Positions 4,772-11,860 of a stretch of DNA of 13,992 bases are shown one piece after another. How positions within the stretch are numbered: position 1 is the first letter of the stretch; each line of letters opens with the position of its first letter. A model generated the notes under the pieces. It saw only the letters and a program-made list of their open reading frames with translations, ran no database searches and was not told where the DNA came from. The DNA comes from UBA11858 sp964589145 (GTDB lineage Bacteria; Chloroflexota; Anaerolineae; Anaerolineales; UBA11858). The translations under genes and the position numbers were made by a program. The DNA is taken from the NCBI GenBank assembly GCA_964589145.1, contig CAZPSL010000233.1:1-13992 (forward strand). The letters are read 5' to 3'.

Positions 4772-5887
4772 ATGTCCACACTGGCTGAACGCTTGGATGC
4801 ACTGACACGCGAGGGGGAACTTTACGAGAAACTGGATGACAACGCGGTGCGCTGCTACGCCTGTGCGCATCGCTGCCTGATCAAGGACGGGCGGCGGGGC
4901 ATTTGCCAGGTACGCTTCAACCGCGGCGGGGTGCTGTACGTCCCGTGGGGTTACGTCTCCGGCTTGCAGGTGGACCCCATCGAGAAGAAGCCGTTTTATC
5001 ACTTTCTGGCGGGGAGCGATGCACTCAGTTTCGGGATGCTGGGCTGCGACCTGCACTGCGAGTACTGCCAAAACTGGCTGACATCCCAGGCGCTGCGCGA
5101 CCCCGCTTCGGAGATTTCCGGGCGCTACATTCAGAAAATCAGCCCGGAGCAACTGGTCGCCCTGGGGGTGCGCAGCGGGGCGCAGGTGGTGGCCTCCACC
5201 TACAACGAGCCGCTGATCACCTCCGAATGGGCGGTCAGCATCTTCAAACTGGCAAAGCAGGCCGGGATGAAGTGCGTTTACGTCTCCAACGGCAACGCCA
5301 CGCCCGAAGTGCTCGACTACCTGCGCCCCTGGCTGGACGGCTACAAGATTGACCTCAAAACCATGCAGGACAGGCAGTACCGCAAACTGGGCGGCGTGCT
5401 GCAAAACGTGCTCGACAGCATCCGGCGGGCGCACGACCTGGGCTTTTGGGTGGAGGTCGTTACGCTGGTGGTGCCCGGCTTCAACGATTCCACCGATGAG
5501 TTGATGGATGCGGCCCGCTTCATCACCTCCGTTTCCCCGAATATCCCCTGGCATGTGACCGCCTTCCACCCCGATTACAAGATGACCGGGCCCTCCCGGA
5601 CTCCCGCCCGCACCCTGGAGCGAGCGGCGGAAATCGGCATCGAGGCGGGGCTCCGTTATGTGTATGCGGGCAACCTCCCCGGGCTGCTGGCGGAGTATGA
5701 GCATACCCGCTGCCACAATTGCGGGTATCGGCTGATTGAGCGGTACGGTTTTGCTGTGACCCGGTATCGTATCACCGCCGAGGGAACCTGCCCGCGCTGC
5801 GGTACCAGCATTCCGGGTATCTGGTCTGATACGCCTGGCAGTGTTCGAACAGGAGGCCCTGGCCTGCCCCGGCAGGTAGCCTTCTGA
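4772..5887 (+). CDS. amrS: AmmeMemoRadiSam system radical SAM enzyme (AmrS)
   Basis: This 371-residue radical SAM protein belongs to the AmmeMemoRadiSam group, which co-occurs with AMMECR1- and Memo-like proteins; the product of the system is not established. The cluster motif is GCDLHCEYC (Cys92, Cys96, Cys99). Family marks include an N-terminal cysteine set RCYACAHRC...GICQVR (28, 31, 35, 45), VPWGYVSGLQVDPIEKKPFYHFL (57-79), STYNEPLI, KIDLKTM, and a C-terminal CHNC/CPRC pair (314/317 and 340/343) that looks like a zinc ribbon. The start at 4772 is chosen because the in-frame extension from 4649 is translated heptamer repeat. No good Shine-Dalgarno is visible. Neither the AMMECR1 nor the Memo partner is adjacent in the window. 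The last ~20 residues (SDTPGSVRTGGPGLPRQVAF) look unconserved. Confidence 0.92.
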   Translation: MSTLAERLDALTREGELYEKLDDNAVRCYACAHRCLIKDGRRGICQVRFNRGGVLYVPWGYVSGLQVDPIEKKPFYHFLAGSDALSFGMLGCDLHCEYCQNWLTSQALRDPASEISGRYIQKISPEQLVALGVRSGAQVVASTYNEPLITSEWAVSIFKLAKQAGMKCVYVSNGNATPEVLDYLRPWLDGYKIDLKTMQDRQYRKLGGVLQNVLDSIRRAHDLGFWVEVVTLVVPGFNDSTDELMDAARFITSVSPNIPWHVTAFHPDYKMTGPSRTPARTLERAAEIGIEAGLRYVYAGNLPGLLAEYEHTRCHNCGYRLIERYGFAVTRYRITAEGTCPRCGTSIPGIWSDTPGSVRTGGPGLPRQVAF

Positions 5888-5985
5888 TCAACCCGACCTG
5901 CCCGGAAGATTCACAGGGCACAAATTTGCGGATGTTTTTTGCTCTCCGTTCTTTCTTGTTTCTATTATTCACAAAGGAGTAGAAA

Positions 5986-8202
5986 ATGAAAAAGGCTGTG
6001 TTTTTGTTCCTTGTTATTCCGGTTTTCGGCATTTTGTTGGCACTCGGCGGCCAGCATGCCAGCGCACAGTCCTCTGGTGAACCGGGTTCTCCCCCCCCGG
6101 TCAATCAGATTATCATCAAATACCAAGACGATGCACATCTCAATGCGCCGGCCCAGGCGCGGGCCGCCAGTCAGATGCAGCGGTTGAGTGCGGCGGCAGG
6201 AATAGAATTGACCTATTTCCGCCCCATGTCCGGGGATGCACACGTACTGCGTTTGCCAGCACAAATGTCGGTGCCGGAGGCTGCAAAAATCGCTCAGGAA
6301 CTGGCAGCACTTCCCGAAGTGGAATACGCAGAGCCGGATCTCGTTCTGCTGCCGCTGGGAGAACAGATAAACACACCACAAACTGCGCCTAACGACCCGC
6401 AATACACCAACCAATGGCACTATCTGGTTCCCGGTGGCAACCACTATGGTGTGGACGCCCCCTCTGCCTGGGATATTACCACCGGCTCCGGCAGCGTTTA
6501 TGTCGCCGTGCTGGATACCGGCATCACAGACCACGCCGATTTGAGCGGCCGCTGGACCGGCGGCTACGATATGATTAGCAGTTCGGTGGTAGGCAACGAC
6601 GGAGACGGGCGTGATAACGATCCGCACGACCCTGGGGATTGGGTTGTGGCCGGTGAATGTTACGCTGGCTCCCCGGCACATAACAGTTCCTGGCATGGCA
6701 CGCATGTCGCGGGCACCATCGCTGCGGCAACCAACAACAATCTCGGCGTTGCCGGGCTGAACTGGGTCTCGCAGGTGATTCCGGTGCGCGTACTGGGCAA
6801 ATGCGGCGGGTCCACATCGGATATTGCTGACGCAATTCGCTGGGCTGCCGGGCTTTCCGTTACGGGTGTGCCGAACAATCCGCACCCTGCGCAGGTTATC
6901 AACATGAGCCTGGGAGGAGGCGGGTCGTGCGGAACAACCATGCAAAATGCAATCAGCGCGGCCTATAACGCCGGAACAACCGTAGCCGTAGCCGCCGGGA
7001 ACAACAATTCAGACGCCGGAAACTTCACGCCGGGTAACTGCAATAACGTGATTACCATAGCCGCAACCGACCGCAACGGAGACCGGGCCTACTACAGCAA
7101 TTACGGATCAGTGGTAGAAATCGCGGCCCCAGGCGGGGATACCCGTTACAGCGGCAGCGGCGTTCTTTCCACGCTGAACGCGGGTACACAAGGCCCCGCA
7201 GGCGACACATATGCGTATTACCAGGGCACCAGCATGGCAACGCCACATGTCGCCGGAATTGTTTCGCTCATGTATTCAGTCAAACCGTCAATTACACCGG
7301 CAGAGGTGCTTTCCACTTTGCAGAATACGGTTACAGCCTTTCCATCCGGCAGCACTTGCAGCACATCCATTTGCGGCAGTGGAATTGCAAACGCAGGTGC
7401 GGCGGTAGCGATGGCAAATTCCGGGGTGGCAGCCCCCATCCTGAACCCAATCAGCAATTCGGACGGAGACGGCAGTTACACCGTCACCTGGAGCGCGGTC
7501 ACAGCCCCGGCCGCCGGTTCACCCGCACAGAGTACACACTCTCTGGCTGCGGCAACCTACAAAATCTACCTGCCGCTGGTTATGAATCAAAGAACCTCCT
7601 ACACTTTGCAGGAGGATGACAACAGCACCTTCAGTTCACCGACCGTTGTTTACAACGGAGGAAACACATCCTGGACGGCAACAGGCAAAGCCCCCGGCAC
7701 GTATTACTACCGCGTGCGCGCAACAACCGGACGGGGAACCTCCGGCTGGAGCAATATTCAATCGGTGACGGTAGGGAACGGATCAGGCCCCGCCTCTGGT
7801 TTCTGGAATGGGAATTCTGAAGAGTTTTACGTCACTTCCGATGGCGCCAACGTGGACGACTTCGCCATCTACATCAGTGTGAACGGCTGTGGAAATTACA
7901 AAATTACCAGCAGTACGGTTAACCCGATTACGAACAACTCCTTTGCTGATACTGACGGTACATTCGTGTATTCTGGAACCTTCAATTCGTCCACCACTGC
8001 CAGCGGAGATGAGGAATTGATAAACTTCAATATTGACGGATGCGGTCTGGTCAGCGGCGGCCCTTGGAACTGGACGGCCAACTGGGTACACAGTTTACAA
8101 CCGGCATTCCACCAGGCAACACGGGTGGCAGCAGATGTTGTTGAGGCTGATTCCAGCGGACGGGACGGCTATAAGGTCATCAAAATCACCCCGGCCCCAT
8201 AG
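5986..8202 (+). CDS. secreted subtilisin-like serine protease (S8) with C-terminal FN3-like and unknown domains
   Basis: The 738-residue exported endopeptidase begins with a signal peptide (MKKAVFLFLVIPVFGILLAL, cleavage after ASA at 27). A propeptide-like region follows (about 38-125, ending LPEVEYAEPDLVLLP). The S8 catalytic domain (about 135-480) has Asp177 in VAVLDTGI, His237 in HGTHVAG, oxyanion Asn339 in VAAGN and Ser416 in GTSMATPHVAG, so it should be active. Residues 497-595 resemble a fibronectin type III domain (WSAV...YTLQEDD...GTYYYRVRAT...SGWSN), interrupted by about 30 residues that contain KIYLPLVMNQ. The tail (600-738) is not recognised; it has two Gly-Cys-Gly motifs that might form a disulfide. 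AAAGGAG lies 6 nt before the ATG. It follows amrS after 98 bp and is probably independent of it. Confidence 0.93.
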   Translation: MKKAVFLFLVIPVFGILLALGGQHASAQSSGEPGSPPPVNQIIIKYQDDAHLNAPAQARAASQMQRLSAAAGIELTYFRPMSGDAHVLRLPAQMSVPEAAKIAQELAALPEVEYAEPDLVLLPLGEQINTPQTAPNDPQYTNQWHYLVPGGNHYGVDAPSAWDITTGSGSVYVAVLDTGITDHADLSGRWTGGYDMISSSVVGNDGDGRDNDPHDPGDWVVAGECYAGSPAHNSSWHGTHVAGTIAAATNNNLGVAGLNWVSQVIPVRVLGKCGGSTSDIADAIRWAAGLSVTGVPNNPHPAQVINMSLGGGGSCGTTMQNAISAAYNAGTTVAVAAGNNNSDAGNFTPGNCNNVITIAATDRNGDRAYYSNYGSVVEIAAPGGDTRYSGSGVLSTLNAGTQGPAGDTYAYYQGTSMATPHVAGIVSLMYSVKPSITPAEVLSTLQNTVTAFPSGSTCSTSICGSGIANAGAAVAMANSGVAAPILNPISNSDGDGSYTVTWSAVTAPAAGSPAQSTHSLAAATYKIYLPLVMNQRTSYTLQEDDNSTFSSPTVVYNGGNTSWTATGKAPGTYYYRVRATTGRGTSGWSNIQSVTVGNGSGPASGFWNGNSEEFYVTSDGANVDDFAIYISVNGCGNYKITSSTVNPITNNSFADTDGTFVYSGTFNSSTTASGDEELINFNIDGCGLVSGGPWNWTANWVHSLQPAFHQATRVAADVVEADSSGRDGYKVIKITPAP

Positions 8203-8208
8203 TTCAAA

Positions 8209-8240
8209 TCCGGCAACGCCGGAATCGGCCAATTTTTGGC
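8209..8240 (+). terminator. weak hairpin pair after the protease gene
   Basis: TCCGGC-AAC-GCCGGA (8209-8223) begins 7 nt after the protease stop. It is followed by GCCAA-TTT-TTGGC (8228-8240), which contains five T residues. There is no classical T-tract directly after the first stem, so a termination role is only suggested. Confidence 0.35.
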
Positions 8241-8274
8241 AGCACCGCGTTTATTGTTTCGCAAAACCCACGTT

Positions 8275-8468
8275 TCCCCCTGTCCCTTTCGGTTTCACAC
8301 GCCTCAAGGAAGGGGGGACTGGACTCTCAGGTGTGTGTGCGGCGCACTCCGTGCGCCGCACACACACCTGACAAACACACCCCTCCCCAAAATTTCCGCT
8401 TTGGTTCCCCCTCCCTGTGGGAGAGGGGTTCGGGGGGAGAGGGAGGGAGAGTGGCCGGGGGTAGGGGC
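8275..8468. repeat. multi-hairpin intergenic element, copy B
   Basis: This is the diverged relative of the element at 3401-3634. Shared landmarks in the same order are CCCCCTGT, CTTTCGG/CCTTCGG, TTCACAC or TTTCACAC, CAAGGAA, a large central hairpin, then CTTCCGCTTTGGTTCCCC or TTTCCGCTTTGGTTCCCC and a G-rich tail. The central hairpin is a perfect 21-bp stem with loop TCC (8327-8371). Its inner arm CGGCGCAC matches copy A but its outer arm is different. No obvious flanking direct repeat is visible. The 8203-8637 gap otherwise holds no gene I can support. Confidence 0.65.
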
Positions 8469-8500
8469 ACACTCGACAATGCAATGCTGAATTTTGCTCA

Positions 8501-8525
8501 ATTTCTACATCTTTTGCCTGCACCC
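8501..8525. repeat. solitary end of the 135-bp element family
   Basis: Read on the minus strand from 8525, GGGTGCAGGCAAAAGATG followed by TAGAAAT is identical in its first 23 bases to the right end of copy 2. No matching opposite end was found within 8203-8500, so this is a truncated copy, or one whose other end has decayed. The 8 bases beyond it (CCCGGAGC) do not recur nearby. Confidence 0.7.
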
Positions 8526-8562
8526 CCCGGAGCGACTGTCACCGGAGCATCCAATTTGACAG

Positions 8563-8568
8563 TATAAT
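8563..8568 (+). promoter_or_regulatory. candidate -10 box upstream of the PP2C-like/propeller gene
   Basis: A perfect TATAAT lies 69 bp before the ATG at 8638. A TTGACA sits directly beside it (8556-8561), too close to serve as its -35, and no better -35 is seen at 16-18 bp. Confidence 0.4.
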
Positions 8569-8637
8569 GAGACCGCCTCAAACAACACTGCCGATACCAA
8601 AACCTGGCACAGAAAACCACGGCAAAACATCGTTACC

Positions 8638-10827
8638 ATGCCCTCCTCCCTCGATCTTCTCATCACCCCTGTCATCCCGAAAAACATCCCCGGCCTCGCG
8701 GCGGCTTTGCCGCCGCGGCGCACCGGGCGCGGGCGGGGACAAGACCGGCTGGTGATGTATCTCAACGTTCAGGGGAATGCCCCGCTTTCGGAAAACGCTT
8801 ACGGAAAACTGCTCAACTCGCTGGCTGAAACTTACTTCAAAACGCCCGGCTCCTCCACAACCGCCATGCGGGCTGTGGCCGATTCGCTCAACCAGTCATT
8901 TTTCCGCCGCAACCAGCGCATCGCCAGCCGCGGCATCCGCTCACTGGGGCTGCTTTCGCTGGTGGTGGTGCGCTCCGGGCATCTTTACCTGGCGCAGTGC
9001 GGCCCGGCACAAGCCGTTCTCATCCGGGCAGACGGAGTACATCTGTTCTCGGCCCCTGCCGCGATTGGCACTGGCCTGGGGATGGGAAGAGCAACGCCTA
9101 TCCGTTATCATCAGGCTGAGATCACCCCCGGCGATCTGTTGATCCTCAGCCCGGCGCCGCCAGCCGCCTGGCTCCAGCCAGGGATGCAGTCATTGCACGG
9201 CCAGCCGCTGGAGCGGATTCTGCCGCGCTTGCGGTCAAGCGCGGGGGATGCTGCCGAAGCCGCCCTGATTCAGATGGTGCCGGGAGATGGCAGCCTGACC
9301 CTGGTTTCCCCGGATAAGGCAGAAACTCCCTCTCCGAAGGAGGGCGGCGATTCTGAAATTCCTGGAGGGCCGTCCAGCCCTGATGGTGAGTCCCCTCCCC
9401 CGGTTCCAGCCCGTCCCGCCGCCCCGAAGCGGGCAGCCAACCCTGAGGTTGAGTACCCTGCCCAGGAACGGGAATCCCCTCCGGCGAAGAAATCTCATCC
9501 GCCCAAGAAACCAAAACAACCCCCGCTGACTTTCACCGCGCTGCTGGCGGTCTTGATCAATTTGCGCCGTTTTGCAGGGCGTTTTCTGGGCGGCATGAGC
9601 GCGTTGCTGCGCCGTATCCTGCCGGAGGAGAGCGACCTGGACCTGCCGCCCTCGCTGATGTTGTTCATTGCCGTGGCGGTGCCGGTGGTGATTGTGACCA
9701 TCGCCTCGGTGGTTTACTTTCGCGAGGGACGGGTGCGGATGCACCAGGAGCAACTGGCACATGCCAAAATTGCCGCCGAGCAGGCCCTGCAAGCCACAGA
9801 CCCACTGACGGCGCGGGCCAAATGGAAGCAGGCCGTCGCTTACCTGAACACCGCTGAAGGTTTCGGACGTTCGGACGAATCGCGGCAACTTCGTCAATAC
9901 GTCTACACCGCCCTGGACAAGATGGACAAAACCGAGCGGCTGGTGTACAGGCCCCTGCTCGCAGAGGAACTCCCGCCAGATGTCGCCATCACCAGAATGG
10001 TACTTTCCGGGGAGAATGACCTTTATTTGCTAAACGGCGCAAATGGGCGGGTGCTGCGCGCCGTCTGGGGAAAAGACGGGTATACCATTGACCCTGATTT
10101 TATCTGCGGTCCGATTCCAGCCCCGATTGTGGTTGGCCCGCTGGCAGATGTTGAACCGCTCCCGTTCGGGGAAAATGACGGAGCCGCCATCATCAGCATG
10201 GACACCAATGGGATGCTGTTACGCTGTGTGCCCGGGGAGGGCAAAGGCCCTAATGTCATCACACTCACACCGCCGGACATCAATTGGGGACAGCCAACCG
10301 CTTTTTCAGCCGATAACGGCAATATCTACATTCTCGACCCAAAAACCAATGCTGTCTGGATTTACTGGGGGCGGGAGAACTACACGGAAGTGCCAACCTA
10401 CTACTTCGGAAACTACGTTCCATCTCTGCAAAATGTGGTGGATATGACAGTGAGCGATGCAGATTTGTATCTGCTTTATGAAGACGGGCATCTTGTTTTC
10501 TGCTCCTACCGCCCTTTTACGGATTCACCCACCATTTGTGATGACCCCGCACCTTTTGATGATGACCGTGCCGGATACGCTGACGGCCCCGTGATGCAGG
10601 ATACGGATTTCCAGCAAATCCAGTACCTGCCCCCGCCAGACCCTTCGATTTATCTGTTCGACCCCGGCAATGCGGCGATCTACCTGTTCAGTTTGCAGTT
10701 GAAGTACCAACGGCAATACCGCCCATCCACCCCGCTACCGGAAGCGCCTACCGCTTTCGTTGTCGGGACGAACCGCCGCGTTTTCCTCGCCGCCGGAAAT
10801 CAGATTTACGAGGCGGAGATTCCATAA
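8638..10827 (+). CDS. membrane protein: degenerate PP2C-like domain, TM helix, propeller-like outer domain
   Basis: The protein has 729 residues. The N-terminal part (about 20-226) follows the PP2C pattern: a GRGRGQDRLVMYL start, LLSLVVVRSGHLYLAQCGPAQAVLI, then ITPGDLLILSPAPPAAWL. The metal- and phosphate-site motifs are missing, with CGPAQ where GDSR is expected and SPAPP where SDGL is expected, so it is probably a non-catalytic pseudophosphatase. A Pro/Lys-rich cytoplasmic linker (227-300) leads to a membrane helix (338-360). A helical segment follows (365-432), then repeated beta-rich stretches (about 445-729) such as NDLYLLNGANGRVLRAVWG, GNIYILDPKTNAVWIYWG, PSIYLFDPGNAAIYLFSL and TNRRVFLAAGNQIYEAEIP, typical of a beta-propeller. 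No Shine-Dalgarno is visible at the ATG, but there is no earlier start in frame. It converges on the PP2C/FHA operon. A role as sensor in that pathway is inference. Confidence 0.75.
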   Translation: MPSSLDLLITPVIPKNIPGLAAALPPRRTGRGRGQDRLVMYLNVQGNAPLSENAYGKLLNSLAETYFKTPGSSTTAMRAVADSLNQSFFRRNQRIASRGIRSLGLLSLVVVRSGHLYLAQCGPAQAVLIRADGVHLFSAPAAIGTGLGMGRATPIRYHQAEITPGDLLILSPAPPAAWLQPGMQSLHGQPLERILPRLRSSAGDAAEAALIQMVPGDGSLTLVSPDKAETPSPKEGGDSEIPGGPSSPDGESPPPVPARPAAPKRAANPEVEYPAQERESPPAKKSHPPKKPKQPPLTFTALLAVLINLRRFAGRFLGGMSALLRRILPEESDLDLPPSLMLFIAVAVPVVIVTIASVVYFREGRVRMHQEQLAHAKIAAEQALQATDPLTARAKWKQAVAYLNTAEGFGRSDESRQLRQYVYTALDKMDKTERLVYRPLLAEELPPDVAITRMVLSGENDLYLLNGANGRVLRAVWGKDGYTIDPDFICGPIPAPIVVGPLADVEPLPFGENDGAAIISMDTNGMLLRCVPGEGKGPNVITLTPPDINWGQPTAFSADNGNIYILDPKTNAVWIYWGRENYTEVPTYYFGNYVPSLQNVVDMTVSDADLYLLYEDGHLVFCSYRPFTDSPTICDDPAPFDDDRAGYADGPVMQDTDFQQIQYLPPPDPSIYLFDPGNAAIYLFSLQLKYQRQYRPSTPLPEAPTAFVVGTNRRVFLAAGNQIYEAEIP

Positions 10828-10878
10828 CAGTGTAACGCTTCAGATAAGGGGAGATGAAATGCGGGCGTGCGAAGTTCG

Positions 10879-10905
10879 GTGGAGCGGATTGGCAATCCGC
10901 TTTAC
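10879..10905. terminator. palindrome between convergent genes (copy of the AGCGGATTGG repeat)
   Basis: A 13-bp stem around one central G (core GCGGATTGGCAATCCGC) has two G-T pairs that remain paired only in plus-strand RNA. It lies 1 nt beyond the minus-strand PP2C stop and 51 nt after the plus-strand propeller gene. It is a relative of the palindrome at 3135-3161. Its position suits a terminator for the plus-strand gene, but no T-tract follows. Confidence 0.5.
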
Positions 10906-10906
10906 G

Positions 10907-11860
10907 TTAGCGCAAAAACAACACCACCAGAACCAGCAGCAGCAAGACCCCCAGCAGCGCCGCCCCGCCGATCACCCAGGGGAGCAGCGACGGCGGGATG
11001 GCGGGATTTTGCATCTTCTGTTCCACCACAACCCCCTGCGGGGTTTCGCCGCTGTTTGGGAACTTCAACGCCAGGATGGTGATATTGTCGTGCCCCCCGT
11101 TTTTGTTCGCCAGTTCCACCAGGGAAGCCAGCGCAGCGGGAAGCGGGTTCTCCTGAAAAGCGGCCAAAATCTCGGCATCGCTGACCAGGTCCGACAGGCC
11201 GTCGGAACACAGCACCAGTTTGTCGCCGGGGAACAGCCGCATCCCCTGGTTGGCAACGGACTCGGCATCGCTTTCATCCGGGGATAGTTTCAGCCGTAAA
11301 TCCGGCACAACCGCACTCTTCGATCCCAGGTAACGGCGGATGATGTGCGAGCGGGGGTGATTCTGCGCCTGGTCGGGGGTGATGATGCCGTGATCAAGGG
11401 CCTCCTGAACCCAGGTGTGATCCACCGTCAATTGACGGATGTTCTCCTCCCGCAGCAGGTAGATGCGCGAATCCCCCACGGAGGCGGTGTAAAGCCGGTC
11501 GCCGATCACCCAGGCACAGGCGCAGGTGGACCCCATGCCGCGCTGCTCGTCATCCCTGCTGGCCTGACGGTTGATCAACTCACCGGCCTGGACGATGGCG
11601 TATTCCAGCGTCTCCTGCGGGGTTGAGCCGTCGCTCGCCGCAACCGCGCGGCTGATGCTGTCCACCGCGATTTCAGCGGCGACCTCCCCCGCCAGGTGCC
11701 CTCCCACCCCGTCGGCAAGAATGGCGAACACCGCCGGTGTGCTGTTCTCGTCCTCCAGCCGGTAGGCGGAGACCGCGTAACGGTCTTCGTTGTGTTTGCC
11801 GCTCATCCCCGGATGGGTGATGGCAGCAGCGTACAGGTGGGAGCGCTCGCTGGGGATCAC
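10907..11860 (-). CDS. PP2C-family Ser/Thr protein phosphatase with C-terminal membrane anchor
   Basis: This 317-residue PPM/PP2C phosphatase is predicted to remove phosphate from Ser/Thr residues with two metal ions. All core motifs are present: GKHNEDR (21-27, Asp26), LADGVGGH (48-55, Asp50), GMGSTC (108-113), SVGDSRIYLL (127-136, Asp130), PGDKLVLCSDGLSD (211-224, Asp220) and GGHDNIT (255-261, Asp258). The catalytic domain is cytoplasmic. A single C-terminal helix (about 294-316, LPWVIGGAALLGVLLLLVLV) anchors it in the membrane. The start codon is GTG and overlaps the TGA of the upstream FHA gene by 4 nt (GTGA), so translation is probably coupled. It is the natural counterpart of the FHA domain next to it. 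A cognate kinase is expected nearby but is not in the window. Confidence 0.95.
   Translation of the reverse strand: MIPSERSHLYAAAITHPGMSGKHNEDRYAVSAYRLEDENSTPAVFAILADGVGGHLAGEVAAEIAVDSISRAVAASDGSTPQETLEYAIVQAGELINRQASRDDEQRGMGSTCACAWVIGDRLYTASVGDSRIYLLREENIRQLTVDHTWVQEALDHGIITPDQAQNHPRSHIIRRYLGSKSAVVPDLRLKLSPDESDAESVANQGMRLFPGDKLVLCSDGLSDLVSDAEILAAFQENPLPAALASLVELANKNGGHDNITILALKFPNSGETPQGVVVEQKMQNPAIPPSLLPWVIGGAALLGVLLLLVLVVLFLR

Noticed and set aside
4730..5716. Minus-strand open frame opposite amrS (328 codons)
   Set aside because: It is composed of complement codons of the conserved AmrS motifs and shows no family features.
5965..6945. Minus-strand open frame opposite the protease (326 codons)
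   Set aside because: It covers the signal peptide and catalytic domain of an evident S8 protease and has no coherent protein features.
8556..8568. TTGACA next to TATAAT as a complete promoter
   Set aside because: The two hexamers are separated by one base rather than 16-18, so they cannot be the -35 and -10 of one promoter.
8567..8755. 62-codon plus-strand open frame starting in the TATAAT box
   Set aside because: It overlaps the 729-residue gene in another frame and has no ribosome binding site or recognisable sequence.
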